Shown one piece after another: positions 33,301 through 45,067 of a stretch of DNA of 64,000 nucleotides. Location of the stretch: positions 1,240,001 to 1,304,000 of the forward strand of contig NC_037323.1 in NCBI RefSeq assembly GCF_000143535.2, written 5' to 3'. Below the pieces are notes generated by a model. It searched no databases, was not told where the DNA came from, and was given only the letters and a program-made list of their open reading frames with translations. A program made the position numbers and the translations under genes. Position 1 is the first letter of the stretch, and each line of letters starts with the position of its first letter. The stretch is from Botrytis cinerea B05.10 (Eukaryota; Ascomycota; Leotiomycetes; Helotiales; Sclerotiniaceae).

Positions 33301-35613
33301 TCAAGGAAGTAAAAGTATGAGACATGTGCAGAGGAGCGAGATATTAATATGTCAATCCTACTCGTGCTGCTAGGAAGCCTGCAACTCAAATGAACTAGCA
33401 CATGCCAAAGATTGTTATCCATGCAGGATAGATATCCTGGCGAGAAGTGAGGCGATGAGGTTGCATTCAGATAATCTATGAAGTGCACAAGCATTGTTTT
33501 TATGGGTCAACTGCTTGAGGTGGGTCCTCAAAAGCGAAACTATGACCAGCGTGGAAGCCCGAACTTTTCGGTCGAACATTCGAAGTTAGGCTGTATGTGC
33601 TTTTTCTGTTATGAACTTTAAGTGGCGCGGGCAAGGCTTAAGAGCACAGCTACTCGTGTGACCAGATAGCATGAACTTTGGAAGCTATATACACACACCA
33701 CGAGGTGGTAGTTTACAAGATAGCCAGCCTGGTATTCTTAGTGGTAGAGTTGCATTTTTCTGACAGTGACAGCACAGCACAGAGCAATCACGGCCCAACA
33801 ATGTACAGGCTCGAGAACTTCATTCCCGTTCAGCCGCATAGCTAGTGAACTAAGGCTAACGCTTCGCTTGAGTTCAAATCCACTTCTGTTCGAAGACTTC
33901 GGGGTAAAAGAAGACATGTAGTTTTACAAGTCTGCAATGAACAGATAAAGGCCCGCGCTATCAATGATTGAATATTAGATTTCAGCCCTTCTGACCACGG
34001 CATTAATTACTATTCACACTAATCACACGGTATTCTTCAAACAATTTTCGATTCTCTTCTCGTATTTTAGGCGCCTATTATTCGTGAGTGAGTGGCTTAG
34101 TTCTCACTAGCATTCTTCTACAAGACATGCATCCGAGTACAACCGAGAACTTCATTCCCCAGCTCCTAGAGTGGCACAGTAAAAATTGCCTATACCAGAC
34201 TGAGACATACCAGAATTTTAATTATATCAAAAAGATTTCTTGAGTTTATTACTTTTTATATATCAACACTAGCCTCTTCAGGTAAATCGAAAGACTGATT
34301 ACTTCTTTTGACGAGTTTAATATAAATTTTGATAGTAAAATTATCGAATACGTTCGATTGATTGACTATTATTGTATAATAGCTTTAGGAAGGTATTAAT
34401 GAGTTAGATTCAACGGAACATTAATGAAATTTTAAAGAAAGATTCACCAAAATTTTTTAATCACTATTGATATCAGAATTCTTTTTTTAAAAAAAAAAAA
34501 ATCTGATTCGTCGAATTTTCAGAGTCTGATATAGTCAAGGTTTTGCCTTTGCTGTATTTGGTATTTGCCTCACCCTGCACCTATTTGACGGATAACTCGG
34601 ATGAAATAGCACATACCATAGAACGGTAAACTACATGCGGGGTGTTTGATCTTGCTTCATCCTCTTTATGGAAAGTGTCAGCAAGAGTTGATGTATCCAC
34701 TTGGTATCCGCAGGTACAAACGCTAACCGTGGGGTGGGGAATCACACGATAGAGCTCCAACGGTGGAGACGAGTGTCATAGGATAGCCTTCCGGTAAGTC
34801 ATTTTGTTTTCTTTTTGCAATTGAAAGGTATATTTGGGAAAATCTACATTCTCTGAGCTATAGGTCAAGAATTCAAGTGACAGTTGAGAGTAAGTTCAAA
34901 GCTGCTCTAGTAACACAAAGCTAGCCACAACATAACTTTTGTAGCGAGAGCTACGTCATCACACTAAATGGCGTGTATGATTGTTTGATTCCTGGGTTGT
35001 GAAAGATATAAAAAGAGTGATTATTCTCTAACGAAGCATTTAAGCTGTGAATGTTATTTAAAGTGGGAACAGAATTAGGCATTCAATCCTCGGAAAGGAA
35101 AGTGGCTTGGAATCAAGAATATCGGAAGTGATATGAAACGTATCTTTCAATTTGCATTCCAACAAAACCATGTATATGCATCCTCCATTTTTGGCAATAT
35201 GACATGACCACAGATCCCGGAACTTCCACTAGGAAATCACTTGTGCGTCCACACGGTAAAGCTTCGGTGGTCTTTCTAGCGCTAATGAAAAAGTATTTTC
35301 CTCTTGATTTCAGCGATTGGTTCCCAGTCTGACGGTACCGATGAGAATTTTCTATATCTAGCAAACCAGCTAGATTTCTACGGAGCTCGAGAAAATTGGA
35401 TACCACCATGGTGAGAGTACATAATTCCGAGATGGCCGGGTAAGAGACAAAACATTAGTAAGTTCCTCAAGCGGCTCGCTTTGAAAATCTGACGCACATT
35501 TTGTATAAATATCAGCACCTCTTCTATGGTCTTGTTAATTTATCACAGCTCTTCTTACCACAATCCCCACAGTACAAATATCCCTCCGCCTTCTCCTGAA
35601 TCCTCGGTCCGAC
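30301..35613. other. Gene desert with a possible gene relic at 30900-31640
   Basis: No intact gene is visible. On the minus strand, about 30900-31640 keeps normal base composition and several open blocks interrupted by stops and frame changes. Two of them are hydrophobic (about 30950-31120 and 31330-31490). They could be remains of a membrane-protein gene, but I cannot name a family. The rest (31640-35613) includes AT-rich pockets (31690-31800, 34190-34520) and nothing else I can support. Confidence 0.35.
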
Positions 35614-36106
35614 ATGCGTTTCGCAATTTCACTAAGCCTCATCGCAATGAGTTGCATAACATCGATCTACTCGTTTGCAATCGAATTTCCTTCAGCCATT
35701 GTGAATAGCTTGGGTACCTGGGCCGCAACCGTAACATCCTCGATCAAGGTTTTATCAAATCAAGGCAGCTGCACCACGTCGTCTGGCTCATGTAAGCCCC
35801 AGAAGATCGAATTCGAAGTTCTAAGCTGACTGAGCATTAGTGGATGGCATTTCATGGGTGTATCATGCATCTGGACGCAACTGTGTCACGAAATCCGAAG
35901 CGTATCTTATTCAAAGGGCTATAAAACACCACCTGGAGACAGAAGATGGTGGACTGTGCGCCACGGAATGTCTTGACCTTACTGACTCAGGTGCATGGAA
36001 CGGCTACCTCCTTGCTGGGCCAACAAGCAACTTTGATAGTTCCATGTATTGTGGACCGACAATATCCTTCGAAACATGTACATCTGGAGGAAAAAATGAC
36101 CTGTAG
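35614..36106 (+). CDS. Small secreted cysteine-containing protein
   Basis: Two exons (35614-35791, 35841-36106) are joined across a 49-nt intron with GTAAGC, a GCTGAC branch site and CATTAG, giving 147 residues. The N-terminus has a typical signal peptide: Arg, then a hydrophobic core of about 18 residues (FAISLSLIAMSCITSIYSFA). The mature part has six cysteines, enough for three disulfides, and no membrane segment. Without splicing the frame would stop after 71 codons, and the intron joins the two halves exactly in frame. Function is unknown; size, secretion and cysteine content are those of extracellular or effector-like proteins, but no homologue is recognised and no activity is claimed. 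Confidence 0.75.
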
Positions 36107-37952
36107 AGCTAATCAGAACTCTCACTGGGACGGTGCATAATATATCGGAATTGGAATTATAGAATATCCCACCAAGCTTTGCCGCGTTTGCTTCCTTCTA
36201 TTGGGGATGGGGGGCTGGCAGCGTGGTTGAGGCGTTAGTGATGATGAGATGTTGCCAGAGATTCTAAGTTGGTATGTCAAAGCTGGACAAATTTCTCGTT
36301 TTGTCTCATCAATGGGATTGAAAAATGTTGGAATTCTTTAGAGCAGCCTTTTCAGCGTTTCTAGATACAATTAGCCTGAAAAACTTAACTTTCTAAAAGA
36401 TCTTCTAGTATTAATCTCCGAATCTGCTTGATTAAACCACGATTATACCAATGAGCTCTTGTTTGAAGAAGACTTTTCCATTTGCTTTTATTTGAGAGAT
36501 TCCCTAATATAGTAGTCTAAGAGTTTCTACAATAGTGACAAGTAGAGATTCCTAAAGTGGTCCTCAAGTTTAGCAAATCGATCGAATGCTGAAAGCAGTT
36601 GTTTGTCGTTGATTCTGGCTTTTAGACAAGCTTCATCATAGGGAAGCCTGAACGTCTAGTGTATAAATTGGGCCCACTTCGCGTGGTGTGTCTCAAGTGT
36701 GTCTCTTTCACTAACAAATTAGAAGATGCATGCTTCCTGTGCCTCGAGAGTGCATGCCAACAACCGAGAGTTTCCAAGAGTTTCCAGTTAGCCGACAAAT
36801 GTCCACCCCGCTATCACGAGAGAAGCGCAAACAGATCCACCTGTACTGTGGTGGACAGCGGAATTATTCGCGCGAGAGGTTGAAATGACGAGCAATGGCC
36901 GCCCCTGCTGCATCTGGCCTGTATAATTACTAGTGTAGTTAGATATAACTTGGTAGAAACTTGGACGCCTTCCTCTCCTGGCGTCCTTTGTCTCACTTGG
37001 GAATTGGGGAGCCTCAAACGAAAGTGATACATACACACGAATATCGAACCTTTCACAAAAAAATATCTACTTCCAGCGTTTTTCAAACGCTATCAGTGCA
37101 GAAGAGTTTTAGATGGTGATAACGAGCTTTTCTGATATACTAAACCGCGAGGTTCGATAAGATCCCTACCTTAAAGGATTTATATATGGTGAAAATTCCG
37201 CTTGAGAGCTGTGACAGAGAAGGCTTGACGTTGGTTGAAAGTTGGTGAGGAGTTCAGGGTCTAAACGTCTTGGGATCAAAACACCATTAAAACGGAGAAA
37301 AACACATAGCAGCTACATTTGTGGAAATTTTGCTCCTGGTAATTGATTGAAGGTTCATATCACTTGACCCAGATTGCACCTATTGATCTTGGCCAGGCTA
37401 TCCTTCTCAACCCTAGAAAACGGCCTTCAGTTATTCTCAGAATTCAGTAACACTAGAATTGTATATTCTGATACCCTCAAAACTTCAACGTACTATGTAT
37501 CATCGATTCAGGTTGGTTCTTTCTAAACTTTGAAATCAAGATAACGATATGATTCGAAATTGATCTTCACCTTGTCCAGAGTCGCGAAAGGATTTCAGTG
37601 ATAAACGCCACTCTCATGAGCCACAGCGCATCAAGCCACATTGGCTAAAATTGGCAACTGTACAAAAGTGGCTATGTATCCACTTTTTGCCCCTTTCACA
37701 TTAGTTACTTCCAAGAATAGTAAGTTTAGAGATTCAAAGAGATTACGAACTTCATAACCAACGGACACGAAATTATTGATTGATTACGATAACCATAGTG
37801 AAAACAATCCAGCAGATATCTGAAGATTGCGACATCACAATACGTTACATTAACGACACGATTCGAATTGAGATTCATTACAGCCATCTCGGGAAACGAT
37901 CCGTCTTCGATACACCGAACCTCATTGCCTCAAGACCACCATCATCACCACA
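36107..37952. other. Intergenic, no supported gene
   Basis: Short frames on both strands (for example 36659-36883, 36814-37086, 37780-38028) lack motifs and overlap each other. The stretch after about 37700 is probably the upstream region of the secreted-protein gene at 37953. Confidence 0.4.
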
Positions 37953-38291
37953 ATGCATCTCTCCTCGACGTACGCTTTATCCATCCTCGCCTTTCTTCCA
38001 GCCTTCACATATGCACAGGCAGGCTTAGGTGGTGTGGTTGCTACGTCAGCAGCCACCCAGATGGCAACCACGACTGTTGGGGCTCCATCACTTTACACAG
38101 TTGGTAGCGTCACCGCTGTCTCATACATACCCATATATACTCAGACCTTTGCAACAACAGCATTGGGAACTTGGGCGATCGGAGCTACTCCTTTGGTGGG
38201 GAGTGTGGGATTAGGAACTATTCAAGGGACCGTGGGGGCGGTCAAAAACAAGAGAGCTTTGCCTACTGCAATGTTTGGGAAAAGTCATTAG
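37953..38291 (+). CDS. Small secreted alanine/threonine-rich protein
   Basis: A single exon encodes 112 residues. The first about 21 form a clear signal peptide (MHLSSTYALSILAFLPAFTYA, with cleavage predicted after the last alanine). The mature part is rich in Ala, Thr, Gly and Val, has no cysteine, and carries a Lys-Arg pair near the C-terminus (KNKRALP), a possible Kex2-type cleavage site. The ATG follows ACCACA, a reasonable start context. Overlapping frames in the other two phases are shadows. No family is recognised; it is likely an extracellular or cell-wall protein. Confidence 0.7.
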   Translation: MHLSSTYALSILAFLPAFTYAQAGLGGVVATSAATQMATTTVGAPSLYTVGSVTAVSYIPIYTQTFATTALGTWAIGATPLVGSVGLGTIQGTVGAVKNKRALPTAMFGKSH

Positions 38292-39638
38292 AGGGATGTG
38301 ACAGTCGAGTAGGATTCTGATATAGGAGAGGGACGATTGGAGTTAGACATTATGAAAGCAGAAGACGCATCTTCCGGGACTGGTTTGATAAGAGGATGGT
38401 GGAAAATGTGCAACGAGGACAGGAGATAAAATACTACATAACGCGAACGGAAATGAATATCGAAATCTGGAAACGGGGGAGAATCTTATGGACGATGCTG
38501 ATGGAGTTACAAATGGCGTTAATAAGGCATACGTTCTGGAAAGAATGCGAGTCTTCAGGAGATTATTACCCTTCTGCTTAGCACGATTCTCACCAACCAC
38601 CATCATCCTATCTTTCTGCGCATTCAACTAGCGAACAATGTTCGAACATTCCATATATTGATCAACATTAGACGATAAACACCCATTCAAAGTTTTTAGA
38701 TTCGTTTGGCGGCATTATCAGGAGTTTTTGGTGCAGCTTGTTTTTGCCAATTTGAAGACATAGAGGCAAACGATACAACATCGGTCTTCAATTTTCTTTT
38801 TCTTGTATTTATTTGTATATCTAGATATCAGGCGAACCAGTCCATTGCAGACGACTTAGGAGTACATGAAAATGGATGTAATACTATACAGACTAAGGAA
38901 TGAACGTGATTCTTCTTTTAGACTTCCAATCTCTCAAACGGCTGTGAATTTCCGAGTCAAGTTGAATGATTTGAATGCGATATCGTGTAAAGACAAAATA
39001 GAAAGTCCCATGAATTTTGACCATGGTATAAGATCAAGGTATCATGTACCCCGCGACAGATGGATACACAAGTATATTCATTTAGACAAATATTACAGAA
39101 ACAAATCTTAAGGACATTAGGGTAAATAAACAACTAATCCAATACGCCTGTAGCAAAAAGCCGTCACAAATACATACAAAACCTCAAACCTAACACCTGT
39201 TTTGAAACTTGCGCCCCAAGCTACAATAACAACTGCCCACTTGGCAGGTGCAAGTGCATCCCATATCGTATCCGCCAAACCTCTTTTCTCTCTATCATTA
39301 TATCAAGGGTTCTTCAACAGAGTTACATCTGTAATAGTCAGCTCCTTCAAGCTACTGACTAGTTCCTGGTCGGAGAGGGCGTCTATCCTCGGAAAGCAAA
39401 TATTTCTGCTAGTGCTCTTGATAAGGAATGTGTCAAAACAATAAATCAGTATGTAAAATCGTTTGTTTTTGATATATAATTATCCATTCTTATGTAATCT
39501 CAGAACAAGATCTGTATTTGAACTTCGTAAGATTGTGATAGTATGAATATACCAAAATCATTATGATAATCTCAGAACCAATCAAATTATATAGATGTTT
39601 ATCAGCCGGGGGCATCTGCTTTCCAGGAACTAGTCAGT
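38292..39638. other. Intergenic, no supported gene
   Basis: Several frames of 60-95 codons on both strands, none with a domain, signal peptide or intron that supports it. Confidence 0.4.
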
Positions 39639-40271
39639 CTATTTGGGGAGATGTCCCTTAAGGTCCAAAAGGTCATCTAATGCTTGTTTAGCTTTCCGCG
39701 GTGACAAATGTTGACTTTTAATATTCTCGATCTCCTCAGCCAGGTTTTTAAGGTCCTTGACATTTTTTTGCCAGGCATCCTGTGTCTTTTTGTAGTGCGA
39801 ACATGGATTTCTCGAATACTGTTCTTCGTACCAAGTCGCTTGCTCCTGGGCTGCACCTATCTCCTTTGCTAATTTATATTCTAATTTCTTGTACCGGACT
39901 AGCATAATAGGATCGTGGGGATATCTTGTGTGTGTGGGAGACTGTTGTTCTTCATGGGCACTTTGGTCTGTTGTTCTGATGCGGGTGTAGGAATCTTTGG
40001 AGGCTTTGGTTTTCTTCTCTTCTTCTCTAAAACTTCCAGTATTTTTATTCCGTTTTCCTGACCCGATCGCGGGCGCATATTCCTTGCCCTTGGATTTTTC
40101 ACTTGATTTAGCACTCTTATTCTTACTACTTAGAATTGGTCTAGTAGACGAATCTGATATATTACCATCTCCGTAAGATGATTCGATATCGACTCTAGGA
40201 GGAGCTCTACGTGTTCGATCTGGGATTATTTTGCTGTGATGAGAAGTCGAATGAAGGGATGCTTTCTTCAT
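39639..40271 (-). CDS. Charged coiled-coil protein of unknown function
   Basis: The first ATG in the frame is at 40271 and gives 210 residues. The frame stays open upstream to about 40430 without an ATG, so an upstream exon or longer N-terminus is possible; TACTAG at about 40412 could be a splice acceptor. The N-terminal half is low-complexity, rich in Ser, Lys, Arg and Thr. Residues about 120-200 form a strongly charged helix (many Lys, Glu, Gln) suited to a coiled coil. There is no signal peptide or enzyme motif. The composition resembles the protein at 25922-26844, but no sequence relation is evident. Function unknown. Confidence 0.55.
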   Translation of the reverse strand: MKKASLHSTSHHSKIIPDRTRRAPPRVDIESSYGDGNISDSSTRPILSSKNKSAKSSEKSKGKEYAPAIGSGKRNKNTGSFREEEKKTKASKDSYTRIRTTDQSAHEEQQSPTHTRYPHDPIMLVRYKKLEYKLAKEIGAAQEQATWYEEQYSRNPCSHYKKTQDAWQKNVKDLKNLAEEIENIKSQHLSPRKAKQALDDLLDLKGHLPK

Positions 40272-41901
40272 ATCTGGGTTTGGAACTGGGTATTGTTGCA
40301 ATGGAATGGGTATCTGCAGAATATCGGGTCTGTGTTTAATGCTGTGCGGTTTTCGCTCTCTTTCAAGAAGTTGTGCACTCTGCTTTTGAGATTGAAATTT
40401 GTGGCTAGTATTTAAGAGGAGATGAAGACTTCAAGAACGTTGTGTGGATGTGAAATAAACTTTGACTTCGGAATTGTATTTCAATAACATTTTGGAAGTC
40501 TATAGACATGTGTTTGACCTACTCGGTAGGCCGTCCTGAATCCGTCGAACTGGCCTAGAGGAATTTCGATTACGTATTATGAAGCCAGTAAATTCCTGTA
40601 CATGTATATCATCATCTTTCTTGACAATTTGTGGAACATAAGAGTATTTGCATTTAGATATCCAGAACATACATCCCACCGAGCAGTATATCAACATTTG
40701 TATATGCTTGCAAGTGAACAACGACTTCACTATTGTCTATTTACTATTCCTACAAAAGAGGGTGAGAACATTCGATACACCTCAAATCATATCATCAATG
40801 ACTCTTTCACTGCCCTCAATCTTCTTGAGAATTCCCACACTGACCGAACAATACTTGGACTGTGCAATGCTGCGGGCCTCTTTGAGCGGTACACGAATTT
40901 GGAGAGAGATCATTTGGTCGCGAGCATGACCTTGACACATGAGTTACATACAAGAAACTCGATCCTTTCCAACAAAAGCTGAGATAAATAGTATACTTTT
41001 ACATTACATATACATTTCAAAAGGAACGAGTAGATGCTTTGCTAAGCCGTCTAATGCTGTAAATATACTCACCCAACATTTTACTCATTTATCTTTTCCC
41101 GAACCTTGAAATTGTATATCGAATTATTTACTGGATTACAACAAGATTTTCCTTCAAGTATACAATATACCTATTGATACTCGTACAATTACATAATTCT
41201 CAATCTAAACTCGTGCATCAAATATGCTCACCTAATGATACAAAACTCCCACACAGACTCTCTCTCTAATATATCAATCATACAAAAATAGTAACTACTC
41301 ATCACTCCATAAAATTCATTTATTCATCAACTCACTGACGTCTGCTATAATCCATAACGCAACCCTGCATCATAGTGCACACTAGTATCTCTTCCAAAGT
41401 ACATTTCTAACGCTAGTGATAATACATTGCCTTCTCCTTTGCGCTCAAGATTCTATTGGTTCCCTCGAAATGATGACGTCAAATTTGAGATCGAGCAGAT
41501 GTGCAACAAAATGATTTTGAAAATGTAGATTCACCTCGGCTCACTCATGTTTAAGAAACACTAGAAAATGAAGCTAATAAAAAGTTCCGAGATTGAGTTC
41601 GCTAGCGCCTGTTGCTAGTATTCCCACCCATCTAAGTGAATCATGAATGTTAGTATCTGATTCACTACAACGAGATAAATTGGAGCTCAGAGGAGCTAGA
41701 TTTAATAAGACGATATAGATATATAATCCAACATGGCCTAGAAATGGGTGGCAAGCACTATACAAACATTCCCAGTCCTGGAAAATAAAGTTTTTAGATC
41801 AGAACCAATTCACTCCAAAAATCCCGATTTTCGTATACGCAACAATATGATAATAATTCATCCGTCACATCATGCACTTTTCACTTCCCTCTCCTGCAGA
41901 C
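40272..41901. other. Intergenic, no supported gene
   Basis: Overlapping frames at 40500-40982 occur on both strands without motifs. The remainder, up to the 3' end of the esterase gene, is AT-rich and shows nothing. Confidence 0.4.
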
Positions 41902-44184
41902 TCAACTTTCCCACAACCCCACCCTGTTCCACCAAAAATCACAAGCTTCCTTATCTATATTATCCTTCCTATCTTCTTCAATCTCTACCACCACGCCTTT
42001 TTCTTTACCTCCCGCAATCTCGTCATTTCCTCTTCCGAAAATTATTTTTTGTCGCTTCCCTTCCCCGCCTTTATATTCTGGCCACACCGTGCGAGTCGGA
42101 TATCTACCCGGAATTGCATTCGGATTTCCTGTCGGAGATATTATGAAGGATGTCCAATAAGCATGCATCAGGCCTGCGATCTCTTTGGTTGTTGCGGATT
42201 TATCGACTACCTGGGTTGCGTATGCAGGAAAGGGGTATTGAGAACCGTGGGCGGCACCATTAAGCACACTACTATTGACTGCGTATTCGTAGAGATAGAC
42301 TGGTGCCGGTTTAGGTAAACTTGAATTCGAGAGTGGTTGCTCGTAGGGATGTTCACCGGAAGCAAAATAGGCAGTTTGGCGCACAGGACTTATGTACGCA
42401 TAATCTCCATAGGCTTTATCTAGGCGTCGAAATTGATTTCCCACTCCAAGGGCGTCGTTATTGAAGGAGTATGGGGAATCTAGGTTATATTCAGGGTTTG
42501 GATAGAGGGAGTCTATAACTGAGAGATCCTCCATGGGAAGATTGGGTAGGAGTACGTGGAAGAAATCGAGGAAGGAACCCACTTTATCAAGGGTTTTAGG
42601 AACGAAAATAGACCCCTCATTGGTGTTGTAACCAGTGAGGATTGGAATGTGATGGTATGTGTTGTTTAAAAGGGCCTCGATTGGGGGCATCGGAATAATA
42701 CTGTCTTCACTGGGTCCATCGATGCATGGTTGGAAGGGCCAACGAAGAGAGGGGTTGTAAGATTCAAAGATTTGCTCCGACGCAGCTTTGATTGATGAAA
42801 CAGGAAGACTGCGAAGTCTCGAAAGAATTTCGGCACGTGGAGTACTGGAAAGCTCAAGTTTTTCTAGGAGTTCTGAAAACTGAACCTCATGGAGGGGGTT
42901 GTCGTAATGATAGACAGCTCGAGCTGTTGGTCCTCCGGATTCAATGATTGCTTTAGCAAAAAGGGGAGAGGAGCCATTATTTTTCATTAAATGGTGACCG
43001 ATCTGAACCACTATTAGAATCCACAATGATATATTGGTCGTACTTCATCCTCAGAATAGGCAGTATTTCCATTATCCTGAACTACAGGACTTCCAATGCG
43101 CGAAAAGTTAGGAAACTTTGGTTAGGATTTGACAACAGATGCCACATTCCAAACAGATTCAATATTGCATAGAGATTGAACGCTCCAAACAGTTCCAGGA
43201 ACCCCATAATGCCTCATCATCAGGTTGCAACCCAAACTATTGGAGTGAGTAAACGAGCGTGGTATGAGATTGGTTTCCCGGAAGCGGTTGACCACGATTA
43301 TCATAAAATGAAATAAAACTCACAGAATGAGCTCCAGCTGAGGGCCCCATTAAAGTAATGTTTTCTGGATCACCGCCAAAACTTGAAATATGTTTCTGAA
43401 CCCATTCCAACAACAACTTCTGGTCTTTGAGGCCCAAATTCAAAGCCTTCTCTTCAGCCATTAACTTTGATGGCAAAAATCCCAGAGCTCCTAATCTATA
43501 CTCAAAGGTGACTGCAATCAAGGGTTGCTTAGACCAGCCCACCAGGGATGCTATTCCCCTATCATTCGCATACCCAAAATTGAAAGCCCCTCCGTGAACA
43601 TGCACCAAAACTGGCAGTTTTTCGTTTGATAAATTCGTGGTACTTTTGGAACGATAAATATTCAGATGAAGACAATCCTCACTTTGAGGCTGATTGTCTG
43701 GACCGGACATACATCTTAATGCGGGGTTGGTGGCGTCAAAAATTGCTGTTGACGTATTCACCGGGACAGGAGGTCGGAACCTGAGATCTTCTATTGGTGG
43801 TAATGCATAAGGAATCCCAAGAAACTCTTCGAGGACTTGTGGATATTTTGATGTTTGTTTTCCGATGTATGTTCCCTGTGAAATTGTAACACTCGGGCTT
43901 GACGGAATGCCGGAGGAAGGAGAAGGGATATCGGAGGTTTGTGTAATTGTGTTGATTGACGTGCTTGTATCAATGGAGGCTGTTGAGTGTTGAAGCTTTG
44001 CATCATCATGACCAGGTGGCTCCTTGATGAGACCAGGCTTTTCCGGGATTACGGGCTTTGGACGCAATCTTTCCTCTGAGATCTGAGGTGAATATTGAAG
44101 TCTCCAGTAATATATCAGCGCGATGGTGAAACTTGAAACAGTAAATAGAAGTGCTAATCTCTTGCGCAAAGCTATAGTTGCCAT
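41902..44184 (-). CDS. Membrane-anchored type-B carboxylesterase/lipase
   Basis: Two exons, 43324-44184 and 41902-43002, give 653 residues of the alpha/beta-hydrolase fold carboxylesterase type B family, which hydrolyses carboxylic esters. A single hydrophobic segment at about residues 9-29 after basic residues predicts a type II anchor, so the catalytic part would lie in the secretory lumen or outside the cell. A Ser/Thr/Pro-rich stalk follows (about 30-115). The catalytic triad is inferred as S282 in GPSAGAHS (usual family form GESAG), E416 in NTNEGS and H539 in AAHGSQ. The oxyanion-hole motif HGGAF is present. The 321-nt intron falls right after GAHS and rejoins the family sequence (IGHHL) in frame. 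It is long for this locus. The ATG at 44184 is chosen as the first in frame. Confidence 0.85.
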
Positions 44185-45067
44185 GTTGCCGCCTGCTGTC
44201 GTTGTTGTTATAGCTGGTTGATGGTTACTGCACACTATAAGATGTTGATATGAAATTGATCTGAAATTGATCTTGAAGTCAGTAGAAGTTCATGGCATCT
44301 TGAAGATTAACAAGAGTCAGTAATATCGAAGGATTGCACATATTCCAAAGTACATTGTTCCAGTAATAACTCTACGGCGTGGAATATAAAATTGTGGATG
44401 TAATCACTCACTAGGTCTGTCTCCTGGTCTTGGAAATTACCCTTAAAACTACCGGGTGATTTCAGCCACTGAGCCACTGAGCCACTGAGCCACTTTAATA
44501 GCGCACCCAAGCCACTTCTATTTCTACTTCGTACTCCAGAGGATATCAAAAGCTTGACGACAATTGATTCTTGACTTGTTGCCATGATAATTCGTACAAC
44601 ACATTGGAAAGAAAATACGGAGTCGAGTCTTTACCGCTTCTTGTCTTGAGGCGAATAGGAAATGGATCAGTAGCTACCTTGATGGATGAGGTGAAAGATC
44701 AATTTCTCGTTTCTGGAGAACGTCAAAGTCATGTTATCTCCTGGAGTCATTGGAGGTCAATTCTCAAATGCATCCTTTATTTCATATAATTTATATCTAT
44801 ATCACAAGTATGTTCTGATTTTTCTCGAGCCTATGGTCCCATGATAATACAATTATTAGTCCTTTGCAGAATGTCTTCGGTGTGCCGTTGAAAGACGCGC
44901 CTCAGAACCCAAGAGATGTACACAAGACACTTTTAGAGCTGGCGTCTAGACATTCGAGGACTTTTAAACATGGAATACCCCAACTAATTTGATAAATTCG
45001 AGTATCAAGAATACACAACATCTGTCTGATAAATTCCAGACAGACTGTCGTGTATCTAGTCGGTCAT
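44185..45067. other. Intergenic with GAGCCACT minisatellite
   Basis: Upstream region of the esterase (divergent from the gene at 45068). It contains about four copies of the 10-bp unit CACTGAGCCA at 44466-44495. No supported gene. Confidence 0.5.

Noticed and set aside
33810..33885. tRNA-like segment with GAGTTCAAATCC
   Set aside because: Arms do not pair and the upstream half lacks an A box.
40500..40982. Overlapping frames on both strands as a gene
   Set aside because: Three conflicting frames, no motif, no splice support.
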